DNA of 64,000 nucleotides, taken from contig NC_088295.1 in NCBI RefSeq assembly GCF_032854445.1, positions 25,719,385-25,783,384 of the forward strand, in the 5' to 3' direction. The notes under the pieces were generated by a model. It saw only the letters and a list, made by a program, of their open reading frames with translations, searched no databases and was not told the origin of the DNA. Source of the DNA: Liolophura sinensis (lineage: Eukaryota > Mollusca > Polyplacophora > Chitonida > Chitonidae). Each line of letters begins with the position of its first letter. Position 1 is the stretch's first letter. The translations under genes and the position numbers were made by a program. Positions 13,015 to 24,670 of the stretch are shown in pieces.

Positions 13015-13379
13015 AATATTCTACCTCCAGGCACTTTTCATTTCGTTAACTATCCATCAGTGGTTTTTATCGTAATTAAGGGTCAGCAGTTTGTGTTTTT
13101 CAGTCCCCTCTGGACTCGGCCGTATACACTTTTCAAATAGGACAGTACAAAAAAGTTTCGCCACTTCAAAACAAACATCTATCCAGAGTACTTCCAAAAA
13201 TATATGCGACTTCTTTTATCAGCATGCCACATGTACAAACATCCTTACCTATTCATGTGTTGAGTTCTTTTACGCGTACGTTCCCTAAATTATAAAGAAC
13301 TGTCAGTGATAATCAAAACCGAACTCAGAAAAGCGAATCTTCATTTTGCTAATGGCATGTCGACGAGGCGAGGGATTTT

Positions 13380-16290
13380 TTTTTTCACAGACACTTTATT
13401 AGGTATAATTCAGGACGGTAAAGTAGGTCAGATGAAGGGAAAACAAAATTATCTTCAGTAAAACTTCCAATACAAGTTCCTGCAAAAAAAGTGAGAACCA
13501 CTTATCAATCTGATCATTGGCATACCAATTTTACACCAAGGCAGTAGGATCTTCCTTTCAAACCTTATAACGAACCTCTCCTATCCGGCTGAACCGTTTC
13601 TAAAGATCAAAGCATCACTGGGCTAACTTATCTTGCCTGGGTTGTAGAGATCAAAATCAGATTTGCGGGAAATCGCATGGGACTTGATACAGTGTTGTGA
13701 ACAACAGCTTGTAAGGCTTTGTGGTCTGAAATATTGTCTATTCTCTAGTGTTGGCCGTGTCAGGATGATGTTAAGTCATCACACGGCTAACCTTTGGTCT
13801 GGACAATTCGCGAGGGAGGCGCTGGTACAAAACCCAATCTGTCGCTCGTAAAATGTTGACAGGTAATGGCGGTTGGGAAGCAGAATGTAAATTCTCTAAG
13901 CTGCAGGTGGCCTCGGATTTTGGGCGCAATGATAAAGCGGGCCAAGTATTAACGGTGTACCGTAGCTTGAGTCATTGTGGCGTTAATTCCAAAGTTTCTG
14001 TAACTCAAAACCAAGCAAACTTTAGGGCCAGAAGGCTCAGATTTGTTTATTTCGTTTCTTTTCATGGGGCTTAAGAACATATCAAGTAATATCTAATTAA
14101 GGCATGCCCTTGTCACTTTCAGAGTATAAAAGTGAACAGAGCATAATTGATCAATGGATACATAATATCACGCTCTGCATTAACTAAGAGCAATTAATCT
14201 TGAAACTGGATGCAGCCCGTGAAAGCCGATTTCTCAACATGAATTTTCTTCAAAACGATAGGAATTACACATGAACACGAATCTATCTGGCCACATACAA
14301 ATCTTGCTCTGAAGCCTGATTATGGACGAAGTTGGGGTAATCTTGTTTTTCTGAGATAAAATATTTAGATTTATTCCCTTTTAATTAGAAAATGTGTTGT
14401 GTCTGATAATGGTTTTTTTAACAGGACCAAATGCCCTCTATATAAATACATGGACACAAAAAAGGTCAGCGAAATTCCGAAAATGAATTGTATTCTTTTA
14501 TTTCTCGGATGGCATCCACTGTAACTCCCGGTACCTCTGCAACATTGTTCAAGACCCTCTTTGATTTCCTGGTTATTTGTTCTACAAAGGCTGACATAGA
14601 AAGCAATGCTATCTTCAGTAACATACTGAATGTAGAGCAGACTTATCTCTTATCGCTGTCTTCTTACTGCTTTACGATCTTGCAATATAATATATTCTAA
14701 TTAACTCCTTTTCTATGCATTTATAAGTTTCTTTAGGCATACTTTCACCAAAGTATAGAGAACTGTCATTGATAATTAAAACCAAATACAGATAAGCGAA
14801 TCAGGGTGTTAGCGTCAAGTCGAGTTAGCGTGAAGTTCCTTTTTTTTCTGTTCCCAGACACATTCCCTACAAGTGAGGACAGTGACGTAAGTCAGATGAA
14901 GGGAAAACAAACTTATCAAACAAAACTTCCAATAAAAGTTCCTGGCAAAAAATGTTACGACCACTTATTAATCCGATCACTGACATACCAACTTTCCAAC
15001 AAGGCAGAAATATTTACCTTTTAAACCTTATAGCAAGCCTCTACGACTTGGTTGAACCTTTTCTAAAGATCAAAGCGTCACTGGGCTAACCTATCTTGCT
15101 TTGAATGTAGAATTCGAGATAAGATTTGCGGGCAGTCGCAGGGGACTTATATCATGAAACAGTATCATGGGCAACAGCTTGCAGGGCTTTGTGGTCTAGA
15201 ATCGTTGTCTATCGTCCAGTGTTAGCCGTGTAAAGATGACGTTAACTTGCCACACAGCCAAACTTTGTTCTGGACAATCCGCCAGGGATCACTTGTACAA
15301 ACCCCAGCCTGTCGCTGGTAAAATATTGACAGGTACTGGTATTGGGAATCAAAAGGTTAATTCTCTTGGCTTCCCGTGGCTTCGGACTTTGGCTTCTAAC
15401 CCGTTAAGGGCAATGGTAGTTTGGACCTATGATTTAAGGTGTACGTAACCAACTGTTCACTTCGGACGCTGTAGCGCTAATTCCAAGGCTTCTGCGACTC
15501 GAAACCAAGTAAGCTTTAGGACTAAAAAGCTTAGCTCTTGTTATTTCTTTTTATTTCACAGGACTTAAGACTTTACTAAGTAAAATCAAATTAAGACATG
15601 TTGTTGTAATATTCGGAGTATAAAAACTGAATAGAGCATAAGTGATAAATGGCTATGTGATAGGACTAGCCGAAGAATAGAAATTAATCTTGAAAGGTAT
15701 GCAGCTCATTTTTCAACGTCATTTTTTTTTTCAAAACAACAGAACTGACACAGGAACACGAGTCTATCAGATAACATGTAAAACTGGCTCCAAAGCGTGA
15801 ATCCAGACCAGTGTGGGGTATTCTTGTTATATATGTTTACCTCCACTACACTGTAACTTTTCTGACAAAATATTTGCATTTATTTTACTTCATTTAGAAC
15901 ATATATTGTGTCTGATAATGTTCTCAGTGTTTTAACATGGCCCAATGTAGTCTACATTAATACATGAATAAAAAAAACGAAAATACATTGTTCTATTTCT
16001 CGGGTAGTGTTCACTGTACCTCCAGGGTTTATGCTAACAAAGCCAGAAAGGAATAAAGAGACCCGGTGGATAATCCTTTTTGGTGCCCCGTGTGAAAGTG
16101 TTCGAGATAGTATTTGGTTTCTTGGCTACTTGTTCTACAAAAGCTGACACAGTTAGAGTAATTTCAAATTTCTGTCTTCTTATTTATTTATGATCTACAC
16201 ACATGATGTATTCCAGTTAATTCTCATCTTCGATACACAGATATCAACCACAGTTCATAAACCATCATCCAACATCTTAGCAAGGCGATC
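13380..16290. repeat. Local tandem duplication inside unit 1 (~1.48 kb x 2)
   Basis: The order 'cactttattaggta ... gatgaagggaaaacaa ... gtgtcaggatgatgtta ... ttctcgg' at 13386-14640 is repeated at about 14860-16140. Units 2 and 3 have this internal series only once (starting near 26098 and 36180), so unit 1 duplicated it locally. Both copies contain frame-breaking changes, so the short reading frames here are not genes. Confidence 0.7.
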
Positions 16291-16295
16291 CCTTT

Positions 16296-17051
16296 TGTTA
16301 TGTGCACACCTGCTGTAAGCTTCTAAATTTAGCTTGCCACTGTTTACATATGCTGAGTTCCGGGCCTGCTGTCTGCCTCTGCCTTAGAATGTTCCAGAAT
16401 ACCCTCAGTTCGGGGCCTGTTTGTTTACAACAAGTGTTCAAGAATTTTCTTATTCTGGACAAGTCCACCAGTCTATATAAGACCTATGAAAGCAGGTCAA
16501 AGGAGGAGAATGGAGAATTATTGAGAGTTTTGGATGCTTTCGCTGTGTGTTACTTTAGTAGGCCTTTTGTGCTGAATTTTGGTGTCTTTATATCCTCTGG
16601 CTTTGTTATATCATATCTCCACCGAGCACTTTTTCATTCTGACCTTGTATATTTAATTTGTGCTCTTGTGTACACAGTACTTATTAGTACACGGACCCTG
16701 TCTGTGGAATTTTGTGTAAATTTCGTCATACACTCAGTTTTACTGTGGACTTTCCCTCTTATGAATATTGCCTCTGTGCAATGTTTAAGCATTGTGGAGT
16801 ATATGCATCCGTTTGGACTTGACACCGTTGTACATGTAAGTACTTTAGTATTTGTATAGATACTGCTATCCTTTCTTGTTAAACTTAAGTACTTTAGTAT
16901 TTGTAAAAGTCTTGCTATCTGTTCTTGTCAAACCTAATAAATTGTTGTAAAATAAAATCGGCTGGTTTTGGTTACTTTTGTTGTGCGGCTAAACTGTCGT
17001 GTACTTCGAACAAGCCATCTCTTTATAATACAGACAGTTTGGGTCGTAACA
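16296..17051 (+). mobile_element. Solo LTR of an LTR retrotransposon (756 bp)
   Basis: The element begins TGTTATG and ends CGTAACA, so its ends form the usual TG...CA with a 5-base inverted repeat (TGTTA/TAACA). It is flanked by a 4-base target duplication, CTTT at 16292-16295 and 17052-17055. Units 2 and 3 carry the uninterrupted equivalent ('cgatctctttaaactcc' near 27664 and 38580). Internal LTR signals fit a forward promoter: a TATA box (tatataa, 16474-16480) and an AATAAA at 16936-16941, with a second at 16951. A 49-base segment ('gtactttagtatttg...') is duplicated at about 16839 and 16888. No gag-pol remains, so the proviral interior was lost by LTR-LTR recombination. The superfamily cannot be told from the LTR alone. 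Confidence 0.8.
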
Positions 17052-18274
17052 CTTTAAACTCTCGTTTCTTGCACCGGACGAGAGAGCATCTACCGATCGT
17101 TCTAAAGTTCCCGTCTTAAATACGTGTATCGCCTTCATATGGTTGAAATACTGCCGCAGTTGCCATAATCATTCATGTATTCCTAAATTAACATAGACTT
17201 AATGGAGATAACCTCGAGACGGGATGCTCTGCATGACCTGACGCTCAAAAGTTTTTCCCCGTAATATGACCATAGAAACATGTACATATCTGTTTGTATT
17301 TGCAGAATTCCACACGCAAAAAGACATTAACTCCTCTTTCATTCTTCAATCTTTACAAACACCATACATTTTAAATCATTATTCAGATGTTTATAATCTA
17401 AGAAAAGTTTCATTAATACAATGACCATCACGCATTCTTAAAAAACAATTAGTCATTTTCAACGAGTTATGTATCTGGAAGGCCACAACTCTTTTCAGTG
17501 ATACCTGTAACACATAAAGTATAATTACTATTGCGCCAAATCCTGTTCGTTCCCCTGAGCGTTCTTCGTGTATGCACGGCTAGGTTCAAATTCCATATTC
17601 AGTATTAATGTATAAAGAATGGTAAAAGCATTTTAAAGTACATTATTTACACTTTCAATGCAATTGTTTCTATAAACCTCATACGTTGGCAAACCACATG
17701 AATAAGAAATTATTGTAAATTGTAATTAAAGCCGCAAATAAAAAGACAATTTCTTCCAGGCACAAGTATGCACTATAGAATTAATCTGATGGTTTAGAGT
17801 AAGTGTCTTCAGCTTAAAAAACTACATGTTTCTGATGAAAACAAATTACAAAAAAGTGGCAACATCTCAGAAACTCGATCACTGGGATACCAAACCAACA
17901 CAAAGACGGCTACATTTTATACTGAAACCTTTCAAGAAACGTTTCAAAGGGTTTTAGCCGTTGTAAAGATCAAAGGCTTACTCAAGGAATTGATCTAGCT
18001 TAAGTCATCCACACCCATCGCTTTCACAAAGAAATCGCAAGAGACTAGCTAAACAGCTTATTGAGGTTTATGATATTGGCCTTTAACTTCAAGTGCTGTA
18101 CATCTAGATTGCGCTATCGACGTTGTTATCTACCTGACCGTCAGTTCCCCTCATCTCTCCACAGCAAAAATCGCTGGTGTTTAATAATAATGAGATATAT
18201 CACATCAAAATCACTGGTGACAAATCCGAGTGTTATGGACAAAACTCTTGGAACATTACGGAAGTTTACATTTT

Positions 18275-18599
18275 GAGTGAGTGAGTGCCTGGGGTTTTAA
18301 GTCGCACTTCGTCGAACAATTTTTCAGTCATAGGATGTGCTTGGATGCAGGATGGAATTCCACAGCTCTTTTATCTAGTGCTTCTAGTGAGTCGACTTAC
18401 CGAAGGCAAGTAATCCGCCCCGCGCAAGCTATTATACTGGTACGGTCAACCGTACTATCCCCTTCATGCTGCGCGCCAAGCGAAAAAGTTACAGCTTCCT
18501 CTTTTAAGATCTTAGGTGTGACCCGACCCAGGATTGACCTTTGATCTACCACCTCCCAAGGCGGTCGCTCTACCAACTGTGCTATCGTGGCCCAGTAGG
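18275..18599 (-). mobile_element. SINE family B, complete copy with 11-bp target duplication
   Basis: The element is flanked by identical 11-base duplications (gtttacatttt) at 18264-18274 and 18600-18610. On the minus strand the head at 18599 is tRNA-like, with an A-box-like 'tagcacagttggtagagcg', an anticodon-arm-like 'ccgccttgggaggtgg' and a B-box-like 'aggtcaatcctgg'. The body follows and the element ends in a (CACT)n tail. The equivalent positions in units 2 and 3 (near 28965 and 39715) are empty, so this is a recent insertion. A plus-strand 87-residue frame through it is not a gene. Confidence 0.85.
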
Positions 18600-18700
18600 G
18601 TTTACATTTTAAAGGTTATGCCCTTCTTTTCAAGGATTCTATAATTGGGAATATCTGTGAAAGACATGGAATAGTTGTGTGAAAATGTACCATCACTCTG

Positions 18701-19372
18701 GTGCTCATATGTCCAAATTACAAAGAAATGAGGTATGAAAAATCTTTCCGCTTGTCAGGTTATGTTTCCGTGTTCACGGCAGAGCTTACCGCATTCTTGA
18801 GTGCACTTGACTATCTACTCGAGTTAAGACCGATTAGGGCTGTTATTTTCACAGACTCCTTAAGTTCTTTACAGGCACTTGATAACTTCATTTGGAATAA
18901 GTCGGCATCGCTTGTGTATGAAATACTGTATATCTGTACTATATTTGGCTATCAAAACCTAAATTTATACCAGTATGGCAAAATGAATGGGATAACTCTG
19001 TTACAGGAAGATTCTTTTATTCTCACAACCCTCAAATCTATGTAAGCTACAATCTCTCTTTCAACTGTCGCTGTGACGAAATACTCATATTTAGACTCTT
19101 ATCTGGTTACATTAAAACAAACAGCTATTTGCATAAATTCAATCTGTTTTGAGATTGTTTTGTAGAAGATACTGTTACGCATGTTCTTTTTCGTTGTAGA
19201 CGTCATATTGACGCCAGGCGCGTATTTTACGCAGAATTAACTAGTGTGGGTGTTAGGAACCCGTCAAAAGACACGGTTTTAAAACCAGTGAGAAACCACA
19301 ACAAAGTTTGTCAGGCTGTTGCCAATTTTCTCACTCGCTGTCTACAGATCCTAACACTTAAAATGTGTACTT
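18701..19372 (+). pseudogene. Non-LTR retrotransposon 3' fragment: RNase H and C-terminal zinc-binding region
   Basis: The frame at 18701-19045 reads VFTAELTAFLSALDYLLEL, then AVIFTDSLSSLQAL and SLVYEILYICTIFGYQ. This is the usual layout of the RNase H domain at the end of some non-LTR retrotransposon polyproteins: an acidic Glu in 'TAEL' and an Asp in 'FTDS' as metal ligands. A frameshift near 18978 moves the reading into EWDNSVTGRFFYSH, CRCDEILIFRLLSGYIKTNS and, after an in-frame stop at about 19150, VEDTVTHVLFRCRRH, the Cys/His-type C-terminal motif typical of these elements. No reverse transcriptase is present. The fragment follows the family B SINE and is absent from units 2 and 3. It is dead. 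Confidence 0.75.
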
Positions 19373-19682
19373 AACGGTGTACCCAAGCATGTCTTGAAAT
19401 GTTATCTATCGTTGTTTGAACATGCGTAATTTGTCAACAGCCAAAGCCTAGCATTTTCTGTGGACTCAATGTGTTAACATTCCCCCTCTTTACTGTCCAC
19501 GCGTGTATCCTTATACCATCGGTGTTCTTTACGACAGCTGTGTAAAGGCTTAGTTGTCTGGGGTACTGGACATTTATGTAAAGCTGCCTCAATTGGCAGT
19601 TTACTTGGGAAAATAATTTATTCAACGTTCCGTTATTGGCGTGCATCATTCAACTTGGATGGGGAAACCCGATTACAAATTA

Positions 19683-19704
19683 ATCTCCCCCCCCCCCTCC
19701 CCCC
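19683..19704. repeat. Poly-C tract, shared with unit 2
   Basis: A C-rich run in unit 1. The equivalent part of unit 2 (29533-29575) also has a long C run followed by CCACCACC. Unit 3 lacks the expansion. It is a copy-number-unstable homopolymer with no gene nearby. Confidence 0.8.
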
Positions 19705-20984
19705 GAGCTCCATGTGTCCCACCGGCAACCAAAACCTACACACATAAAATCACCAACGACGAATTACCCGAAGCTTAAAGTTATTCTCTATGCCCTTGAC
19801 TTTACAATTATATTGTCATTTGGTATGTTCATAAAAATCAAAAGCAACAAGCAGATTCTTGAAATAGGGTAACGATAAAACCAGGTATGGTTTGTGCAAA
19901 GTATCCACCATTAAAAGTGACTGCTTCCTCCACACTAGGTTTAACACTACCTTTTAAGTCACATCTGAACCTCAGGCAGCCACTGCATGCTATGTTCTTC
20001 AGCTAGATTGTTTGCCTCACAGCCAATATTCTAGCCTATTAACTTCTCCTTGGCTTGAAGCTGTTACATCAACGGTTTCGATTAATAGCCCAAGGTGCTA
20101 TAGTGATATAGCAAAGTGGCTTTGTCTCAGATTCATCAGATATTCTCATCAAAGACATCAGCTATGCAAAACGATTCATTTAACAAAGGCACCATGCTAA
20201 CTTCAAAAAGGTTATTATTAAATGTTAGTCATATAAAGGGGGGTTTTGGTTCGTAACGAGGCTGCAAGATACTTGTGATGTATTTCTGAAATGCAACGAT
20301 CCTTCTAGAGAGTTTCTGTAACGAAGAGTTTAAGTATACCTAATGGGAAGTCTCTTTCTCGCCATGAAGATGTTATAACTATATGTTTCCAGAAAATTTC
20401 TTGTTTAACTCATAGAGCCGGTTTTCACTTCATTAAAACTTCCGCATACGTATATCCGCCTTTATGAGCAACTGGACAATTCCACCTTAAAGCTTTGGAC
20501 GTCATTTACAGTAATGAAGACAACGTATTCGATATTACTTGCTTGTGTGTTGCTTGCAGATATCTTTTACAAGGCCTTACAAAAGCAATGTAATTATCAA
20601 GCCGCAAATCACTGAGATAACAGAGAGCAAACTCAAGAACCTTATTTTCATTCGGCAAGAAAGCACCATTAAGAAAATAATAGTGTGAAATATCATGATG
20701 TTTCACAAACCACTTATCGCTGTGATCTGTACTGAGTATTAAGTGAAGAATGGTTAATCCCTTCCTACTGTCTTACATGAGCTTCTTTAACCAGAACTCC
20801 AAAAGTATCCCTGAATAACGTCACTAGGTGCAACTAGGCTCGCCGAACTTTTTCGCTCCAGTGAGCCGAAATCGTGAAGCTATGCAAGTTCGTCCAGACA
20901 TGAGTCCATAATACAGAAACTTTCTTCACCAACACAATTCTCTGATACTTTGATTCACTTAGAGCTTACTTAGAGTGTAAGTGT

Positions 20985-21101
20985 ATGGCCACAGTGGTGA
21001 CGGTCTGTACTGTCAACCATTATCGCGAAGGCCGACAGATTGTCAACGTACCAACATTCATTGAAAACCTTCAAGGCCACCATCGATGCGAGGTGTTGTA
21101 A
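20985..21101 (+). pseudogene. Short conserved reading frame of unit 1, frameshifted
   Basis: ATG is followed by 38 codons beginning MATVVTVCTVNHYREGRQIV, then NVPTFIENLQG, before a premature TAA. Relative to unit 3 (41876-42058) a 7-base loss shifts the frame. Past the shift the other frame continues with the matching CCKSVGPVKAVPKGKSKRN. I do not recognise the peptide. The two-strand pattern followed by 'NVPTSIENL' is faintly like a beta-grasp start, but this is a guess. It may be a relic exon carried along in the macrorepeat. Confidence 0.3.
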
Positions 21102-23079
21102 ATCTGTCGGCCCTGTTAAAGCTGTGCCAAAAGGAAAAAGTAAAAGAAACAACAGACAGCCTTAATACGATTGCCACTGGAATTGATTCGTACTTTGTTC
21201 ATCAGAAGACGGCTTGGACTCACCATGGGCAGTCTCCTCAGCAAAGCTCATGGCTGTGGACATAGCAAGACCCTTTACACACGGCATAACTAAAAACAAT
21301 TATCTAAAAATATCATACTAAACCTGAGCTTAAGAGAATTACGTATACAATTCTACGTTGATTGAAGTGATTAGTGTCAGTGCTGTGATCAAGAATTTGT
21401 TAATTTCTACGACGTCACATGGTTTATGGGTGGATAGTGCCGGACTACCACGAGTAAACCCGCCAAACAGAATGAAGTGTTGGATGCTCTTTTTTATTTG
21501 AAGGCAGATGCTTAACATTAGTTTCAGGTCAGGCAAGAAATTACACCTCTCAACAGATAAACCTATACCAATCAGAAATAACTGCAAGAAATAAAAGGTT
21601 GTGCCACAAAATACGACGAGTTGTATACGAAGGTCGTGTATAGCGCATGTATTCTTCATTTCCTCAGATGAAAAAAATCTAGAGTTGAATTCAAAGCTTT
21701 TTTGTTAAATAGGCCTTCACATGTATGACAGATACAGACCTAAATACCTACTATTTTAGTCAATCCCCCCCCTCCTTTTGTCGGTTGGTAGACCGCCACT
21801 GCTCCTGGTTTCCGATCACGTTATCTGCCGCAGGTTAAGAACTCTTCCCACACGAGCGCATGTTAATCATCCCAGATTGATGGTAGCAAGGGTTGCCGAA
21901 AGCGAAGGGAGTTTTATGCCAAGGAGTCCTAGCACATGAACAGTGATATCAGGACCTTTCATAAACAGTATTCCGGTAGATGGGCTGAGCATGGATTGAC
22001 TTCTTTGAAGATAGTGTATGGTTTTGGACGTGGAAGACGAGTCCATCTAAATATCCCAAAAGCGAAGTCGTCAGACGTGTTTGCGTATACTGAGTGTTCT
22101 CGTGGCAGGGCGTGTCCATGATGCCAATGAAGTACCTGTTGATTTGTAAATCATCCCTTACAGTGTCTAATGGGTAAAAAAATACCATGAACTGAACGAT
22201 TGTCGACTGTAGCTGTAATCATTATCGATACCCTTATTTACTGCAACTGAACAGACTGAATTCACACGGCGTATGACGTTTTTGAGATCGTTTAACCTCA
22301 TATTATTAAAGATTTCTACAGTAATAAGTCCATAAATTCACTCTTCACGAATGCTCACAGAGAGAAAACAATGCTCCTCATCTGTCGATACAAACTTTCA
22401 CAATGTCACAATAAAGGAAATGCTAGAAAGACAACAGTTCAATGTCACTGAAAGACCCCCTATATTCCACATTCAGGCATTTCCTTTGCATTATTTTTTT
22501 AACTATCCATCATAATTTATGCTCTTAAAAGCGAATCTTCATTATGGTAATGGCAAGTCGACAAGACGACATTTTTTATTCAGACCCTTTACACGATACA
22601 AATGAGGACACTTAAGTAAGGAAGGAAAAAATTATCGTCAATAAAACATTCAAAAAAAGATGTTGGCAAAAAGTGACAACCACTTATCAGTCCGATCACT
22701 TGCGTACAATTATACACCAAGTCAGAATATTTTCATTTGGAATCTTGTAACGAACCTTTCCGACTCGGTTGAGCCATTTCTAAAGATCAAAGCGTCACTG
22801 CGGCACAAATGTATGACGTATCCTATTTCTAGAGCCTGGTTGAACTAAATTTCTATAGATCAAAAACCCACTGTCCCAACTTATCTCCTCTAAATCATGG
22901 AGATCAATATCGATTTTTCTGGGATTAACATGTGACAGGATATAATGGCGAGGCAACAGCTTGCTTGGATTTGTGACATGGAATCAATGTCAATCCCAGT
23001 GTTAAAAAGCATATTATGGATGTACTGTGAACAAGTGGTCAAAACTGGCCTGGGAGAATCTGTCCCACGTCGCTAGCAT

Positions 23080-24670
23080 TATTTGTAATGGAGAGATGAT
23101 TTGATTATGTCACTTATGGTATGTAATATGGCAAATCAATCTAAATGTGTTTATTTAATAATTCATATTTTGCGTAAATTTTTGTGGAATTATGTTTTGT
23201 TCTATTCTTCTATTTTGTTAAATTATAGCCCAGATTTGCTCCGCGCCATTTTCGGGTGCCTTTGTAGTGCATTTTAAATCCAATTAAATTCGCCATGCAA
23301 ATCGCTTAACACGTTTATTTGTCGCAACATTTTGTGGTATTGCTTTTTTTTAGTTCTGCTTGGCAATTTTACTAATTTTGGTCTTTTACCGCATGGTTCT
23401 TTTATACCTATTTTCACTATTGATGTGAGTGAGTGTTTAGGTGTTAACGTCGTATTGAACAATTTTTCTGTCACATGACGACGAAGAGTCCTTAGAGTGC
23501 ATGTAATGTTCCTCCTTGTTGCAGGATGAATATTCACCGATCTTTTATCTAGTGCTGCTTCACCGAGACGACTTACCGAAGGGTCAACCTTTAGTCAGCG
23601 ACACGTAACAACCAAGCTCTACAGATGTTGGAGGTTCATATTCTTGCAAAGAAAATGAAGTTAGATGACATTTTCTAATTTATAACGTTAAACTTCACAG
23701 GCATCTAGACACCAAGAACTCATGGCCCCGGTTGACGTCATAATTATTCAGAAACACTGGATAATGGGCGTGGAATGTGATTTGTTTTACAATACATGCA
23801 TCAACATGGGGTTAGGACAAACTGCATGCAGTAACACATCCAATCTTCACTACTGTCTCCGCGAATCGACTAGACTGTTTTTATTACAGAATTTCCTAAC
23901 ATGCAACTCTGAAATCATTCTGCCGTTAGATCATACACTACAAGATATAAAGTATAATTCATCTATTCAGGTTATATCATAATAAAATCCGTAAATAATT
24001 TTAAATATGACTGTGTCAGAAACACGGTTTAGAGTGAAGTCGAAACCCAAAATATTCCAGACTCCACCCATTCCCCAGCATGACACTTGTTTTTGAATAA
24101 TTATGACACCCAAGGCAATGAGTTATTGCCGTCGAAACTGTAATTATGCAGGTATAACATTATGAATTAGAAAAGGTGTTCTAAATTCATTTCCTTTGCA
24201 AGGATATGAATTTTCAACATGTGGATGTGCACAGCTTGTGTTGTTACGTGTCACTGACTAAAGGCAATCTCCGCATGACTGATTTTACAGATAGCTCCTA
24301 CAAGAACTGGCCACACGTGGAACCGAAACTCCGTATTTAAAAACTACGATTTTGCTAATCATTCTTGCTATGCAGTTAACAACCCATTGACTATTTTTAA
24401 ATTTCCAAGCAACTCTAAAACAGTTACTATCAAAGACATTGTTGTTCTTTTACAAAACTCTTCGTTGTCGTAATTTTTTAATGTCTATTTCAACACAAAA
24501 GCGTTTAAAACATTTTTCCCACCATGCATCAGTCATTTCTCAAACATTTGCTGCGCAATAGAGAGAAAAAATACATGGTTGCACAGATACGTCCCAAAAT
24601 GTGTTAGAGATCGACGAAAAGTGTGAAGTGTCGTGGAGACTACCTATAGAGAAGTTGCACACTTCTACAT
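23080..24670. mobile_element. ~1.6-kb insertion in unit 2, unidentified, with SINE B inside
   Basis: Unit 3 passes from the start block (35010-35260) almost directly to the 'gaacagagaaaaagaac' segment near 35337, whose unit 2 partner lies near 24705. The intervening unit 2 sequence is therefore extra. It contains a family B SINE at about 23417-23590 (reverse, with 'gtgagtgagtgtttaggtgt' and 'cttaccgaagggtcaacc'). The remainder is AT-rich and unrecognised; short frames in it have no familiar domain. Confidence 0.5.
23417..23592 (-). mobile_element. SINE family B, head-truncated (reverse)
   Basis: The sequence reads 'gagtgagtgtttaggtgtta', 'cacatgacgacgaagagtcc', 'cctccttgttgcaggatg' and 'agacgacttaccgaaggg'. 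It stops before the tRNA-like head that the complete copy at 18275-18599 has. Confidence 0.75.

Larger units (their letters stand above)
11545..22814. repeat. Macrorepeat unit 1 (~11.3 kb)
   Basis: First of three head-to-tail copies of a largely non-coding unit. The start is taken where similarity to unit 2 begins (the 'cctatttctagagcctggtt' block, also at 22818). Landmarks in order are: the start block, the 'atcattatcgataccc' block at 12205, the 'acactttattaggta' block at 13386, the 'ctgggataccaaac' block at 17882, the 'gactgcttcctcc' block at 19919, the 'ttctttaaccagaactcc' block near 20782, and the 'gttatctgccgcaggtt' block near 21820. Copy-specific additions are a 1.48-kb internal duplication, the expanded-head SINE, a solo LTR, a family B SINE and a non-LTR retrotransposon fragment. 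The unit end is approximate. I see no protein-coding gene of recognisable function in it. Confidence 0.75.

Noticed and set aside
16302-16859. 185-residue plus-strand reading frame
   Set aside because: It lies wholly inside the solo LTR, begins six bases into it, and spans the LTR TATA box. It has no recognisable domain and is best explained as chance openness of LTR sequence.
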